From assembly GCA_029194665.1 (NCBI GenBank), contig JARFXO010000003.1:496001-560000 (forward strand): a stretch of DNA of 64,000 bases, given 5' to 3'. Origin of the DNA: Nitrospira sp. (lineage in GTDB: Bacteria; Nitrospirota; Nitrospiria; Nitrospirales; Nitrospiraceae). Both the position numbers and the translations under genes were made by a program. The notes under the pieces are model-generated. The model was not told the DNA's origin and searched no databases. It saw nothing but the letters and a program-made list of their open reading frames with translations. This document shows, piece after piece, positions 34,721 through 43,962 of the stretch (within the stretch, counting starts at the first letter, position 1; the number at the start of each line of letters is the position of its first letter).

Positions 34721-37090
34721 ATGCGGTCTTTCCAGCACTCTGCTGCTCCTCTCGCCAACATCCTGGCCGAATTCATCCAAAAAGCCTCGGAATTACATTA
34801 CCTTGACTTGACCAAGCCATTCACTCACACTCGCGGTATGTACGACCAATCTGAAGGTGACTTGTTACGCATGTTGGCGGAGCGAGCAGGAATTGCCGCC
34901 GATTACTATGACATCGCTGGAACGCACCATGTGACGACGGACGAAACGCGACGGGCCATCTTGGCTGCCATGAATCTGCGGGCTGGGAATCGGGAAGAAC
35001 TCATTGAGGAACTCGAGACGTGGGATAATCGTTGGTGGCTGCGAGGCTGTGAACCAGTCCATGTGCTTCGATTAGGACGGGACGCAGGTGCCTGGTCCTG
35101 GTATGGGCCTTGTGAGAGCCCGGACGAGTCGGCTTTTCAGGTTCGGTGGTCACTGTGTGAGGGAAACGGAGGCACTCTATTTGACAGAACGGAGGGGCCT
35201 GGGCTCAGAGTCGAAGAGACTCGCACGATTCAGGGACGTAGGTTTGTTCGCGTCTCGCTACCGTTTCAACAAGACCTGCCGCTTGGCTATTACACAGTCA
35301 AAGCCTATTCGAAGGGAGGCGGCACGAATGCGGAATCCACGTTCCGCCTCATCGTCGCGCCGGAGCGCTGTTACATTCCTGATGAACTAAACCAGGGTGT
35401 TCGATGGTGGGGCATTGCCTTACAGCTTTATTCATTGCGGAGCCATCACAATTGGGGAGTCGGCGATTTTCGAGATCTGGGTGCTGTCATCGAATGGGCT
35501 GGAAAACATCTGGGGGCTGCGGTGATCGGGCTGAACCCGCTCCATGCTCTAAAGAATACCAAGCCCTATCATATTAGTCCCTATTCACCTACCAGCCGGC
35601 TGTTTTTGAACGACTTGTATCTCGATGTCATCCAGGTTTCAGAGTGCTGGACGAGTCCTGATGTACAACGGTTCCTTGCCGACCCCGCATTTCGCTCCCG
35701 GATTGAAGCGGCTCGGCGATGCGAGTTCGTGGATTACGACGAGGTGAGGTCGACGAAACGCCAGGTCCTCGATCTCTGTTATCGGACATTTCTGCGGGAC
35801 AACTTCGAAGGTGTCGAACCCGACTTGACACCAAAGACCGATCGGGGAAGAGGCTTTCATCGCTTTACGGAGCAGGAAGGGGAGTCTTTGGCGCACTATG
35901 CGCTGTTTCAGGCCCTTGAGGAAGAACGGCAATCCTCGCAATCAGCTCCGGTCGTCTGGGCCGATTGGCCGGAGCCCTACCGAACTCGAAAGTCGGACGC
36001 CCTGGAAGAGTTTCGCCGTCGACAGATGTCTCGGGTACGATTCTTTCAATATCTGCAATGGCTGGCCGTCGAACAGTTGCTTGAGGCCGTGAGGAAAACA
36101 CATGAAGCTGGTATGCCGATCGGCTTGTACCATGACTTTGCTCTGGGAAGCGATCGCTACGGCGCCGATGGGTGGCTGCATCAGGAAGTTCTGGCGTTCA
36201 AGGCTGACTGTGGTGCACCCCCCGACGCCTTTGCCCCCGAAGGACAGAATTGGGGATTTTCTCCGCTCGATCCATTGCGTCTGCGCACGAGCGGTTACCG
36301 GTACTTTATCGAATTGCTCCGCAATAATCTTCGCTACGGCGGTGCCATACGGATTGATCATGTCATGGCGCTTTTCCGACTGTTTTGGATCCCTCGTGGT
36401 CTCCCGCCCTCGCTGGGGACGTACGTCCATTACCAGGATGACGAACTGTTGGCCATCTTGGCGTTGGAAAGCGTACGAGCGAAGACAGTAGTAATAGGCG
36501 AGGATCTGGGGACCGTTCCCGATTGGGTGCGTGAGCGACTTGTCGCGGCTGGCGTCTTATCATACCGAGTCTTGTATTTTGAGCGAGACCATGGGGGAAG
36601 GTGGAAGCCTCCGGCTCATTATCCAGCTCAATCCCTTGCCGTCGTGACCACCCACGATCTTCCGACGCTGCGCGGGTATTGGGAAGGCGTGGATATCGAA
36701 ACGCGATCCGCACTGAGTCTTTTCCCTTCGGAGAATGCTGAAAAGGAGATGTGGGCGGAACGGCATCGAGAAAAAGCAGGGATTCTCGTTGCAGTGAAGT
36801 CGGAGGGACTCCTGCCCTCAGGAGTATCTGAGGATCCGACTCAGGTACCGATCATGACGACTGAGTTGATGGAGGCGATTCATCAGTATCTGGCCCGTAC
36901 CCCCGCCTGGATTGTCTTGGCCAACATCGATGATGTCATCGGCACCCGATGCCAGGCCAATCTACCAGGAACATTGGACCAGCACCCGAATTGGTGCCGG
37001 AAGTTGAGTCTGACGGTGGAGGACTTGATCGAGGACTCACGATTTGAACGACTCGCGTCTCTGTTGCGTTTGACCCGCCCGCTTGTGTAA
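34721..37090 (+). CDS. malQ: 4-alpha-glucanotransferase (amylomaltase)
   Basis: 789 residues, GH77. The N-terminal ~180 residues carry the extra domain found in long MalQ forms. The catalytic part shows WGIALQLYSLRSHHNWGVGDFRDL, IGLNPLHAL, PIGLYHDFALGSDRYGADGW, then IRIDHVMALFRLFWIP with the nucleophile Asp, VIGEDLGTVP with the acid/base Glu, and VVTTHDLPTLRGYW. It transfers maltosyl and longer glucan units and works in glycogen or maltodextrin turnover. The C-terminus ANIDDVIGTRCQANLPGT is also conserved. No other glycogen gene is adjacent, but a GH63-like glucosidase lies 15 kb away. Confidence 0.92.
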   Translation: MRSFQHSAAPLANILAEFIQKASELHYLDLTKPFTHTRGMYDQSEGDLLRMLAERAGIAADYYDIAGTHHVTTDETRRAILAAMNLRAGNREELIEELETWDNRWWLRGCEPVHVLRLGRDAGAWSWYGPCESPDESAFQVRWSLCEGNGGTLFDRTEGPGLRVEETRTIQGRRFVRVSLPFQQDLPLGYYTVKAYSKGGGTNAESTFRLIVAPERCYIPDELNQGVRWWGIALQLYSLRSHHNWGVGDFRDLGAVIEWAGKHLGAAVIGLNPLHALKNTKPYHISPYSPTSRLFLNDLYLDVIQVSECWTSPDVQRFLADPAFRSRIEAARRCEFVDYDEVRSTKRQVLDLCYRTFLRDNFEGVEPDLTPKTDRGRGFHRFTEQEGESLAHYALFQALEEERQSSQSAPVVWADWPEPYRTRKSDALEEFRRRQMSRVRFFQYLQWLAVEQLLEAVRKTHEAGMPIGLYHDFALGSDRYGADGWLHQEVLAFKADCGAPPDAFAPEGQNWGFSPLDPLRLRTSGYRYFIELLRNNLRYGGAIRIDHVMALFRLFWIPRGLPPSLGTYVHYQDDELLAILALESVRAKTVVIGEDLGTVPDWVRERLVAAGVLSYRVLYFERDHGGRWKPPAHYPAQSLAVVTTHDLPTLRGYWEGVDIETRSALSLFPSENAEKEMWAERHREKAGILVAVKSEGLLPSGVSEDPTQVPIMTTELMEAIHQYLARTPAWIVLANIDDVIGTRCQANLPGTLDQHPNWCRKLSLTVEDLIEDSRFERLASLLRLTRPLV

Positions 37091-37172
37091 GTACTTCGGT
37101 GAAGAAGAGCCCCCTTCGTTCTCGATGTTCTCGATTCAGAAGGTGTGATGCTCGGCGAGGCGGAGCGAGTCG

Positions 37173-38345
37173 ATGACTGTCATGACACATCGTGACCGCC
37201 TCGTGCTTGCCATTGCGACTGCCTGCTTTCTCATCATCTTAGTGATTGAAGAATTCGCCCCGGTCAACGTCGTCGGCGCCTATGGGTACGTGTTACCCAT
37301 CTTGTTGGTGACCACCCTTCGAAATAGAACCATCATGTTGATTATGGTGCTGGCCTGTGTTGTTGCCACCTATTTAGGTCTACTCCAACCGACGAAGCCC
37401 GGCCGATTTCAGGCCGCGGTCATCAATAGGAGCGTCGTCGTCGGCGTCTTGCTATTGGTGGCTTACCTGGGAGTGAGCTGGGAAGGACGAAAGGGGCGAG
37501 AGGAGGCGGCGAGGTCGGCGTTAGCCCGAGAAACCGAGAATCTGCTCAAAGCCAACACGCAACTGATCCAGGCGAAAGATCAGCTGAACCGGTCGGAGCG
37601 ATTGGCTGCGGTGGGACAGCTCGTGGCGTCTGTGGCACATGAGGTGGGCACGCCGCTTCATTCGATCGCATGGCATGTTCAGGCTCTGGCCGAGGAGCCT
37701 GGTGCAACGCCGGGAATGAGAAAGCGGGTGGCCATCATCGATGACCAGCTCGCGCGAGTGGTTCGAATCATTCAGGATTTATTGTCTTCTACCAGGCCGC
37801 GCCAGCCTGAGCCACAATGGCTTCCTGTGGAAGAAGTAGTCAGCCCCTCGGCGGTCCTGATGGAACCGGCGTTCCATGAGAAGGGGATCGCTCTGACGGT
37901 CGAGATTCCAAAGGACCTTCCGCTGGTTTGGGCGGACAAGGAAAAGATCCATCAGGTATTGGTGAATGTCCTGACCAATGCGCTCGCCGCAACCACCGCA
38001 CAGGGCAAAGTGACCATCATGGTAGGTAATCGTGAGGCGTCGTCAGCCGAGTTGGACCGCGGTCGGCTGGTCGCAGAGGACATGTCGCCGTTAGTGATTA
38101 CAATCGAGGTGCGAGACACAGGATGCGGCATGCCGGAGGGAGACGTACAGAAAGCCTTTGAACCATTTTTTACGACCAAGGCGATTGGCAAGGGAACGGG
38201 CTTGGGGCTATTCTTGAGCCGCGAATCGGCGATGGCTCATGGCGGCAGCCTGTCGATGACGAGTGAAATCGGACGTGGTACGACCGTAACGATGACCTTA
38301 CCGGCAATGCGAAGTGAACCTATTCATACGAGGGAGGAGGCGTAA
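37173..38345 (+). CDS. Membrane sensor histidine kinase
   Basis: 390 residues. Four or so N-terminal hydrophobic segments ([53 protein letters not shown]) form a membrane sensor without a periplasmic domain. A coiled-coil linker (~105-140) leads to the H-box [15 protein letters not shown] with His156, then the ATPase N-box [14 protein letters not shown]-box [13 protein letters not shown]-box FEPFFTTK and G-box [11 protein letters not shown]. The stop overlaps the start of the response regulator gene (TAATG). The signal is unknown; membrane-only sensors often detect lipid, quinone or membrane state. Confidence 0.9.
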   Translation: MTVMTHRDRLVLAIATACFLIILVIEEFAPVNVVGAYGYVLPILLVTTLRNRTIMLIMVLACVVATYLGLLQPTKPGRFQAAVINRSVVVGVLLLVAYLGVSWEGRKGREEAARSALARETENLLKANTQLIQAKDQLNRSERLAAVGQLVASVAHEVGTPLHSIAWHVQALAEEPGATPGMRKRVAIIDDQLARVVRIIQDLLSSTRPRQPEPQWLPVEEVVSPSAVLMEPAFHEKGIALTVEIPKDLPLVWADKEKIHQVLVNVLTNALAATTAQGKVTIMVGNREASSAELDRGRLVAEDMSPLVITIEVRDTGCGMPEGDVQKAFEPFFTTKAIGKGTGLGLFLSRESAMAHGGSLSMTSEIGRGTTVTMTLPAMRSEPIHTREEA

Positions 38346-39757
38346 TGCAACCAGCGACGATTCTGGTGGCCGACGACGATGTGGTTGCGCGAGAGCTGTT
38401 GGCGGAGGCTCTCAGGAAAGAAGGATATCATGTGGAAGCCTTTGCCGACGGGGAAGAGGTGATCGCGCGTGGACGCCAGGGGCGGGTCGATTTGGTGTTG
38501 ACGGACATCCGTATGGGTGCGGTGGATGGGCTGACAGTGTTGCGTGAGTTCAAACGATTGAGTCCGAATACGGCCGTGGTGGTGCTCACCGCGTTCGGCT
38601 CTCTGGAAGGGGCGATCGAAGCGATCAAGCAGGGCGCCTACGATTACCTGGCGAAGCCGTTCAAGAAAGAGGACATCAAGCTAGTGGTCAAACGGGGTCT
38701 GGATCACTGCCGATTGCTCCAAGAGAATGCCCGGTTTCGAGAAGAGTTGAAGAGTAAGGGCGAGTGGTCTCCCTTGGTCGGAAGCAGCACGGCAATGTTG
38801 GAGGTATACAAGTTGGTCGCGCGCGTGGCGGAAAGCAAGAGCACGGTCCTGCTCCAAGGAGAAAGCGGGACCGGCAAAGAACTCATTGCACGGGCCATTC
38901 ATACGAACGGCCCACGCCGGGATAAGCCGTTCATTCCAGTCAATTGCGGTGCGTTGCCCGATACCTTGTTGGAATCGGAAATGTTCGGATACGAGAAAGG
39001 GGCCTTCACCGGCGCAGCGGGGACCAAAGTCGGGCTCTTTGAATCGGCCAATGGAGGGACGCTGTTTCTCGACGAGATCGGTGAGCTTGGACAGGCGTTA
39101 CAGGTGAAGTTGTTGCGGGTTATGCAGGATCAGGAGGTTCGCCGGGTCGGGAGCACGACATCCACCAGAGTCGATGTCCGGATCATTGCCGCGACCAACC
39201 GAGATCTTGAGCAGCTGGTCAAGGAAGGCAAGTTTCGGGACGATCTCTTCTACCGATTGAAAGTCGTTCCGATCACGTTGCCGTCATTGGTCGATCGGCG
39301 GGAAGATATTCCGATGCTGGTACATCACTTCCTACAAAAGTGCGCGGCAGGCACAGACCATGCGGTACGGGGAGTCTTGCCGGAAACCATGGCGCTCTTG
39401 ATCCAATATCGATGGCCGGGCAACGTTCGAGAGCTTGAAAACGCCATTGAACGCGCTGTGTCATTGAGCCACGGGCCTCTTCTGACGCCTGAGGATTTAC
39501 CCGAAGTGATTCGCCAGAGTGCAACGGCTGAAGCCGATGCGCGACTTTCGCAAGTCGATCAGCTCGATGAAGCGTACCTGACCTTAGAAGAAGTGGAAAA
39601 ACGTCATTTGACTCGCGTACTCAAGGAAACGAAGGGAAATAAGGTGAAGGCCGCAAAAATCCTCGGCATCGACAGACGAACGCTCTACCGGATGGCAGAG
39701 CGTTTTGGCCTTGATCTTGGAGATGAGGTTGAAGGAGCGGAAAAAGAGTCAGTCTAA
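38345..39757 (+). CDS. Sigma-54-dependent NtrC-type response regulator
   Basis: 470 residues. Receiver domain with DDD near 10-12, phospho-acceptor Asp54 (VLTDIRMG) and LAKPF lysine. AAA+ domain with Walker A GESGTGKE, the sigma-54-contact loop GAFTGA, GGTLFLDEIGE and RWPGNVRELENAIERAV. C-terminal Fis-type helix-turn-helix KVKAAKILGIDRRTLYRMAERF. It activates RpoN promoters after phosphorylation by the preceding kinase, with which it is translationally coupled. The stop overlaps the stop of the convergent lipoprotein gene by a few bases. Target genes are not evident. Confidence 0.92.
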   Translation: MQPATILVADDDVVARELLAEALRKEGYHVEAFADGEEVIARGRQGRVDLVLTDIRMGAVDGLTVLREFKRLSPNTAVVVLTAFGSLEGAIEAIKQGAYDYLAKPFKKEDIKLVVKRGLDHCRLLQENARFREELKSKGEWSPLVGSSTAMLEVYKLVARVAESKSTVLLQGESGTGKELIARAIHTNGPRRDKPFIPVNCGALPDTLLESEMFGYEKGAFTGAAGTKVGLFESANGGTLFLDEIGELGQALQVKLLRVMQDQEVRRVGSTTSTRVDVRIIAATNRDLEQLVKEGKFRDDLFYRLKVVPITLPSLVDRREDIPMLVHHFLQKCAAGTDHAVRGVLPETMALLIQYRWPGNVRELENAIERAVSLSHGPLLTPEDLPEVIRQSATAEADARLSQVDQLDEAYLTLEEVEKRHLTRVLKETKGNKVKAAKILGIDRRTLYRMAERFGLDLGDEVEGAEKESV

Positions 39758-40248
39758 GGTTTCGACCCGTAAAAGGTCTCTGTTGTGTACGTATTCTGGA
39801 CGATTTTCAGTTCATTCTTGATCAGGCGCAGCTTATTTTCTGCACTCTGAGGTACCTGGGTTGCCGCAGGGCCCCAGGCTTGCCAGGGGGTACTCTTTCC
39901 TTCTGAGGATACCTGCAGCCGGAGACGGGTGGTCTCGCTTGTCTCTGGGCTCACGGAAACTTCGTAATAGCTCCTGACCACGCCGAACACGCCTTTGCCG
40001 AGCCAATTATCATAGATACTCGGCTGTTCACCCCTGTAGCCTGTTTTCAACTGGGATGCGTCTGTCCATTCCACATCATAGTCGTCGTCTTCCAATACTT
40101 TGGTCACGGCGGCCTTTACACGGTCTTCCGGCGCAGGCAATGTGACCTCGACAACTTCTGCTAGGGAGTTATGTGGTGGTGGGACTCTGGCACACCCAAA
40201 GACAAAGACGGCGAGGGCGACGATGGCAAGACAGTCCTTTCGGATCAT
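39754..40248 (-). CDS. Lipoprotein of unknown function, last gene of the nuclease-like operon
   Basis: 164 residues from ATG 40248 behind GGAGG. Lipoprotein signal IVALAVFVFGC with lipobox cysteine ~19, then a globular domain with VEVTLPAPEDRVKAAVTKVLEDDDYDVEW, a fold like small envelope proteins in which a predicted helix follows a strand (resembling BamC/NlpB-type or DUF799-like modules; not proven). The start overlaps the stop of the preceding gene by four bases (ATGA). Pairing a membrane-anchored protein with a cytosolic dead-nuclease protein and a ligand-binding domain is unusual. Confidence 0.75.
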   Translation of the reverse strand: MIRKDCLAIVALAVFVFGCARVPPPHNSLAEVVEVTLPAPEDRVKAAVTKVLEDDDYDVEWTDASQLKTGYRGEQPSIYDNWLGKGVFGVVRSYYEVSVSPETSETTRLRLQVSSEGKSTPWQAWGPAATQVPQSAENKLRLIKNELKIVQNTYTTETFYGSKP

Positions 40249-40661
40249 TTTGTTCTGGCCTCCTTCAGACGGTATACAAGGTGAGTATCGGTCTGCGTCA
40301 CTCCTTCTATACGATGTATACGACTCAACACCAATTGAGTCAAAGCATCTTGGTCCGGTATATCGGCTGTGGCTATTATATCCGGCTTGCCCCAACATGG
40401 ATCAATCGTTTTTATTTCCTTAATGTCACCCAACGCCTTGACTACAGTCGCTGTCTGGCCGGGAAGAACATTGATCAGCACGTATGCCCGGTCCGACGTG
40501 CCCTGGTCCCCCGGAGCGGGACCATGAATCGTGTAAGGAATTGCCCCAGAAGTGGGCTGTTTTATAGCAAAGTCATTTTGTTCTGTCAACTCGGGCTTGG
40601 TCTTCATGGTCTTTGATGGCGACGTGATAGAAGGAATCCTCTTTAAATTTGGTTTTGCCAT
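40245..40661 (-). CDS. Stand-alone Lrp/AsnC ligand-binding (RAM) domain protein
   Basis: About 138 residues. A basic, disordered leader of ~55 residues (KPNLKRIPSITSPSKTMKTK) precedes a single AsnC-type effector domain: RAYVLINVLPGQTATVVKAL, then GKPDIIATADIPDQDALTQL and IEGVTQTDTHLVYRLKE. The helix-turn-helix of full Lrp proteins is absent. Such free RAM domains oligomerise and can bind amino acids or modulate other Lrp proteins. The gene starts 4 bp after the stop of the nuclease-like gene and overlaps the lipoprotein gene by four bases, so the three are one operon. ATG 40607 is an alternative start. Confidence 0.8.
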   Translation of the reverse strand: MAKPNLKRIPSITSPSKTMKTKPELTEQNDFAIKQPTSGAIPYTIHGPAPGDQGTSDRAYVLINVLPGQTATVVKALGDIKEIKTIDPCWGKPDIIATADIPDQDALTQLVLSRIHRIEGVTQTDTHLVYRLKEARTK

Positions 40662-40665
40662 GGTC

Positions 40666-42081
40666 TCACTTTGGCGCAACAAGCACTTCGATCCGACAGT
40701 GCTCGCTGACGCTTGTTAAGGTTGTTTCCAGCCGCTTCGGGCTCCCGATGCGGCCTTCCGGATCGTACACAAAGCAAAACAAGGTGGAGCATCGCCCTTG
40801 AGCTCCATAATAAGCGGAGTCTGCCGCGACCTGCTCGACAAGTTCTTTCGTGGTCAAGCCAGGCCTGGTTTTTTTCGACACCACGGCGATTTGATCCCGA
40901 TTCACCAGGAGCGTTGTTCTTGGTGAGCCTCCCGTATAGGGTGGTATCCATTCTTCGGTTGCTACTTCGTCGAACTCCACCTTCAACAACGCGCACAAGA
41001 GGTCTTGTAGGTCGTAGTCGTCGTCGACCTCAAGTGTCGGACGATAGTCTCTCCGGAGTCGGAGCTGGCGGGCTATGGTGTGGAAGCGATGACAGACTTT
41101 CCGAATGAGATGGAGGGGGTCCTGCTCAGGCGCGGAATCGAGCACGGATTCGCCCAACAGAGGGCGGCTCAGATTGATCGCCGGCATGTCGAACGATGGG
41201 TCTTGCGAAGCACGGCCACCAGTGGAAGGCGTCCCTCCGGACAGTGACTGGTCGTTCACCACAGAGGTTGGAGTATTGATGGGAGGTTGTGGCGTTGTCG
41301 AGGGAGAGATCTGAGCTGCCGCTGGAGATGGGGGCGCTTGCGCAACGTCCACTGGCCTATCAATCGTTGATGACGCTGGCTGAGCTGGGAGTGGGGGAGG
41401 CAGAGAAGGGGTGACGGCGGCCACTGGGGGAGGTTGTGGCTGGGATGCGACAGCGATGGGTGTCGGTGTTGGAGATGGCGGAGGAGTCGGAGGAGTCGGA
41501 GGGACTGTCGATGTCGGCATCGGGGACGGCTCAGGAGCAGTGACGAACTCAGGTATGGACGGTGGTGGTTGAGGTATCAGAGGAGAAGGAGACGGTCCCA
41601 TACTTGTTGTCATGGCCACGGCGACTGTCAATGGGGAGTTTACCTGTGGCGCCGTGGTTGGTGGTTCGGGTGAGACCAATACCAGGTGCGCTGTGGTGTT
41701 GGAAATCGCCTCATTTGCAGGCTCTGCTTTTGGCGGTGGCTTGAGTCCTTGCAGTTCCAGTTTCCGGTCCTCTAGGGTATGCATAAGGTCTTTAATGACA
41801 GAAAGGGTCTGTGCCACCTCAGGCTTGGTCGCTGTGCGAATCTTGAAGTTCCGATACGTGTGGAATTCATGAGAACGCTCACCAAACGTCTGTCGCAGGC
41901 ATTCACGAAATTGCAGCTCGGCTTTGCTCTGCGCCGCATCACGATAAGGGAATCCCTCTTGACTGATGTCATTGATTGCCGCCAGAACTTCCTGAAACTT
42001 GTTGATTCCGTGTGTGATCTCATCGATGAGAGCGGTTTTCGATCGTGACCGTTGATGTTCTGCTGTGCGTGCTCGTGCCAT
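40666..42081 (-). CDS. Large protein with degenerate DpnII/MboI-type PD-(D/E)XK nuclease domain
   Basis: 471 residues from ATG 42081. N-terminal helical domain (INKFQEVLAAINDISQEGFP, AELQFRECLRQTFGERSHEF, TLEDRKLELQGL), then ~160 residues of Pro/Thr/Ser/Ala-rich linker, then a C-terminal domain from ~320: IARQLRLRRDYRPTLEVDDD, YDLQDLLCALLKVEFDEV, EEWIPPYTGGSPRTTLLV, IAVVSKKTRPGL and TLFCFVYDPEGRIGSP. Family members normally have GGSSRMDFLL and VVEVKKTR, holding the D...ExK catalytic residues; here these positions read RTTLLV and VVSKK, so the Asp and Glu are gone. It is probably a non-cleaving DNA-binding or regulatory version. It heads an operon with an AsnC-type domain and a lipoprotein. 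Confidence 0.75.
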   Translation of the reverse strand: MARARTAEHQRSRSKTALIDEITHGINKFQEVLAAINDISQEGFPYRDAAQSKAELQFRECLRQTFGERSHEFHTYRNFKIRTATKPEVAQTLSVIKDLMHTLEDRKLELQGLKPPPKAEPANEAISNTTAHLVLVSPEPPTTAPQVNSPLTVAVAMTTSMGPSPSPLIPQPPPSIPEFVTAPEPSPMPTSTVPPTPPTPPPSPTPTPIAVASQPQPPPVAAVTPSLPPPLPAQPASSTIDRPVDVAQAPPSPAAAQISPSTTPQPPINTPTSVVNDQSLSGGTPSTGGRASQDPSFDMPAINLSRPLLGESVLDSAPEQDPLHLIRKVCHRFHTIARQLRLRRDYRPTLEVDDDYDLQDLLCALLKVEFDEVATEEWIPPYTGGSPRTTLLVNRDQIAVVSKKTRPGLTTKELVEQVAADSAYYGAQGRCSTLFCFVYDPEGRIGSPKRLETTLTSVSEHCRIEVLVAPK

Positions 42082-42755
42082 GGCTGTGTGAAAAAAGTCT
42101 AGCCGAGGGGGTACGGCATGACAAGAAAACACCAAATTTTGACGAGGTGTGCTGTCACGTCCCAGACTGCGGACCATGAGCAAGACTTATCGAAACATCG
42201 AGTTTACGAGTTTAGATGACGACGGAGGATCGAGGTAGCAACGGATGGAAAGCCTTCGTCTACTCCTACGGATATCTGCCGGAGAAAGGCTACGGATTGA
42301 TGAAGATAGAACGTCCGTCGCATTGGTCGGATGAGAGGGAACAGCGGTATATCATCAGTATACCTGCCTCGCGTCAATCCCGCCCATCCCGCGCTATTCG
42401 ATTCCGCACATTCCGGTTGACGCATACGCCCTCTTGTTTTGATCCGGCGTCGATCTCAGGGAAGTCGTGGGAGCAACGTATGAACAAACCGCGCTCGCGC
42501 AATCGAGACAGTTGTTCCTATCGAGAACAGGTTGTCTCTTCCTGCAGATATCGCGCCGACAGACATCATGTTATCGGAGGGCCGTCCGCTCCACAAGGTC
42601 CAGCTCTTTCAATTCTCATCACATGTCTGTGGCGGTGTCCAGGCAGAAGAATAGGTATTGCACAGTTAGTTTGCATGCCAGGTGGTCGAATTATTCAATC
42701 CGGAGAGAGAGCCTCGGTTGTAAAGTGGGGAAATCTTTGGAAGAAGGAGGTCACC
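42082..42755. other. ~670 bp divergent region, no supported gene
   Basis: Open frames here (including an in-frame extension upstream of the Slp-like gene) show no family motifs. It contains a small inverted repeat GGTATA-N7-TATACC at 42346-42364. It must hold divergent promoters for the nuclease-like operon and the Slp-type lipoprotein gene. Some of it may be gene remnant. Confidence 0.4.
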
Positions 42756-43313
42756 ATGAAGCGCACAAGCCTTTCGTTGAGCATTGCCGTGTTCTGTCTT
42801 GTCGCAAGCGCATGTCAGCGTACGTCGGATGTGATCCCCGATCAGTTGGAGGGACGTGTCGATCGGCATCTCCGTTACGTTGATATCAAGGACCATCCTG
42901 AGACCTATCAAGGAAAGCTTATGCTGGCGGGCGGCAAGGTGTTGTCGGCAAAGCGGATGCAAGACAGGATATGGATCGAGGTGCTGCAGATTCCGCTGTC
43001 CGAAGAGTTGATTCCCTCCGGGCCTGACACCGAGTCGAAAGGCCGGTTCGTCATCATCGATCGTGGCGATCAGGTGCCGGATTCGGCTGTGCTTAATGAC
43101 AAGGAGAAACGCGTGACTGTTGTCGGAGAAGTGCTCGGCACGACCACTATACAAATCGGCGATGTCAATCGGCAAGTTCCTGAGCTAGTCATTAAACACA
43201 TCACCGTCTGGGATTGGGATCACATGAAGGGTGGGTATGGTCCGTACTATAGCTACGGCGATCCCATTCCACAGGAATACCGTGGATACTACGGAGGGTC
43301 CTATTATTGGTAG
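42756..43313 (+). CDS. Slp-family outer-membrane lipoprotein
   Basis: 185 residues. ATG 42756 follows GAAGGAGG with good spacing; the frame is open upstream but has no better start. Lipoprotein signal SIAVFCLVASAC. The mature part has the Slp pattern: YQGKLMLAGGKVLSAKRMQD, WIEVLQIPLSEELIPSGPDT, SKGRFVIIDRGDQVPDSAVL, VTVVGEVLGTTTIQIGD. The C-terminus is rich in Gly/Tyr (GGYGPYYSYG, YRGYYGGSYYW). Slp proteins are stress- or starvation-induced outer-membrane lipoproteins of unknown mechanism. Confidence 0.85.
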   Translation: MKRTSLSLSIAVFCLVASACQRTSDVIPDQLEGRVDRHLRYVDIKDHPETYQGKLMLAGGKVLSAKRMQDRIWIEVLQIPLSEELIPSGPDTESKGRFVIIDRGDQVPDSAVLNDKEKRVTVVGEVLGTTTIQIGDVNRQVPELVIKHITVWDWDHMKGGYGPYYSYGDPIPQEYRGYYGGSYYW

Positions 43314-43558
43314 CGTATGAAGCCGCGCTCGATTGATGTGCCAGTGGAAGGATGGTACGCGGTGTACATTCGTCTCAAGTGTTCGACGCAAACCTTTGGT
43401 GCAGTCTGAAGAACCAAGATTGGAAGTTCGACAAGGAGGCGATATCTCATAATCACGCTCCCGATTGAACCCTTGACTTGAGGGCTGGTTCGACTCGGAA
43501 GTTTTGGGCACCGAGAGCGTGGCGCCGGATCACGTCGCGCTGCCCGCTGCAGGCCGTA

Positions 43559-43884
43559 TCACCTTCTTCGTCTGATGCAGTTCCGGGTTTCATTCCTTCC
43601 GCCGATTCTGAGGATCGATGCCCAGATTAATGCCCACGAACTGCCGGATGGCCCGCGAGTCGTGCAGCGCCTCCGACACCTAAAGGTTGAACCATTTTTG
43701 GAGACAATGGAGGCGCAGCCCAGCGGCGGACGCCATGACCCACAGCCTCGGGATAGACCGACGCCATCGCGGCAGCAAGTTCCGTCCACGACACGACAGG
43801 GTTCATCTCGTCGAGAAACCGGTCCAGGCGGGTAGGTGTGCGAGGCTGTTCAAACATGACCTCGGCAAACGTCTGTGGTTGCAT
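43559..43884 (-). pseudogene. IS5-family transposase remnant (N-terminal part)
   Basis: From ATG 43884 (minus): MQPQTFAEVMFEQPRTPTRL then DRFLDEMNPVVSWTELAAAM, the standard IS5 N-terminus; a frameshift follows and the match goes on in another frame with WRPPLGCASIVSKNGSTF (compare GRPPLxLExMLRIHCLQKWFNLS), PSGSSWALIWASI and NETRN near 43570. No catalytic DDE core is left and I see no terminal repeats, so this is an old fragment. Confidence 0.75.
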
Positions 43885-43962
43885 CGGGCGCCTCTTCGTC
43901 AGAGCTGGGCGACCCTTTAGCCCATCACGAGAAGAGAATAAATCAGACATGCACAAGGAAGA

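Noticed and set aside
41434..41872. Plus-strand frames opposite the Pro-rich linker
   Set aside because: They are antisense shadows of a low-complexity Pro/Thr/Ser coding stretch on the minus strand.
42216..42755. Open frame continuous with the Slp-type lipoprotein
   Set aside because: The lipoprotein has a strong AGGAGG site and a signal peptide starting at 42756; the upstream part shows no family motif and would bury the signal peptide.
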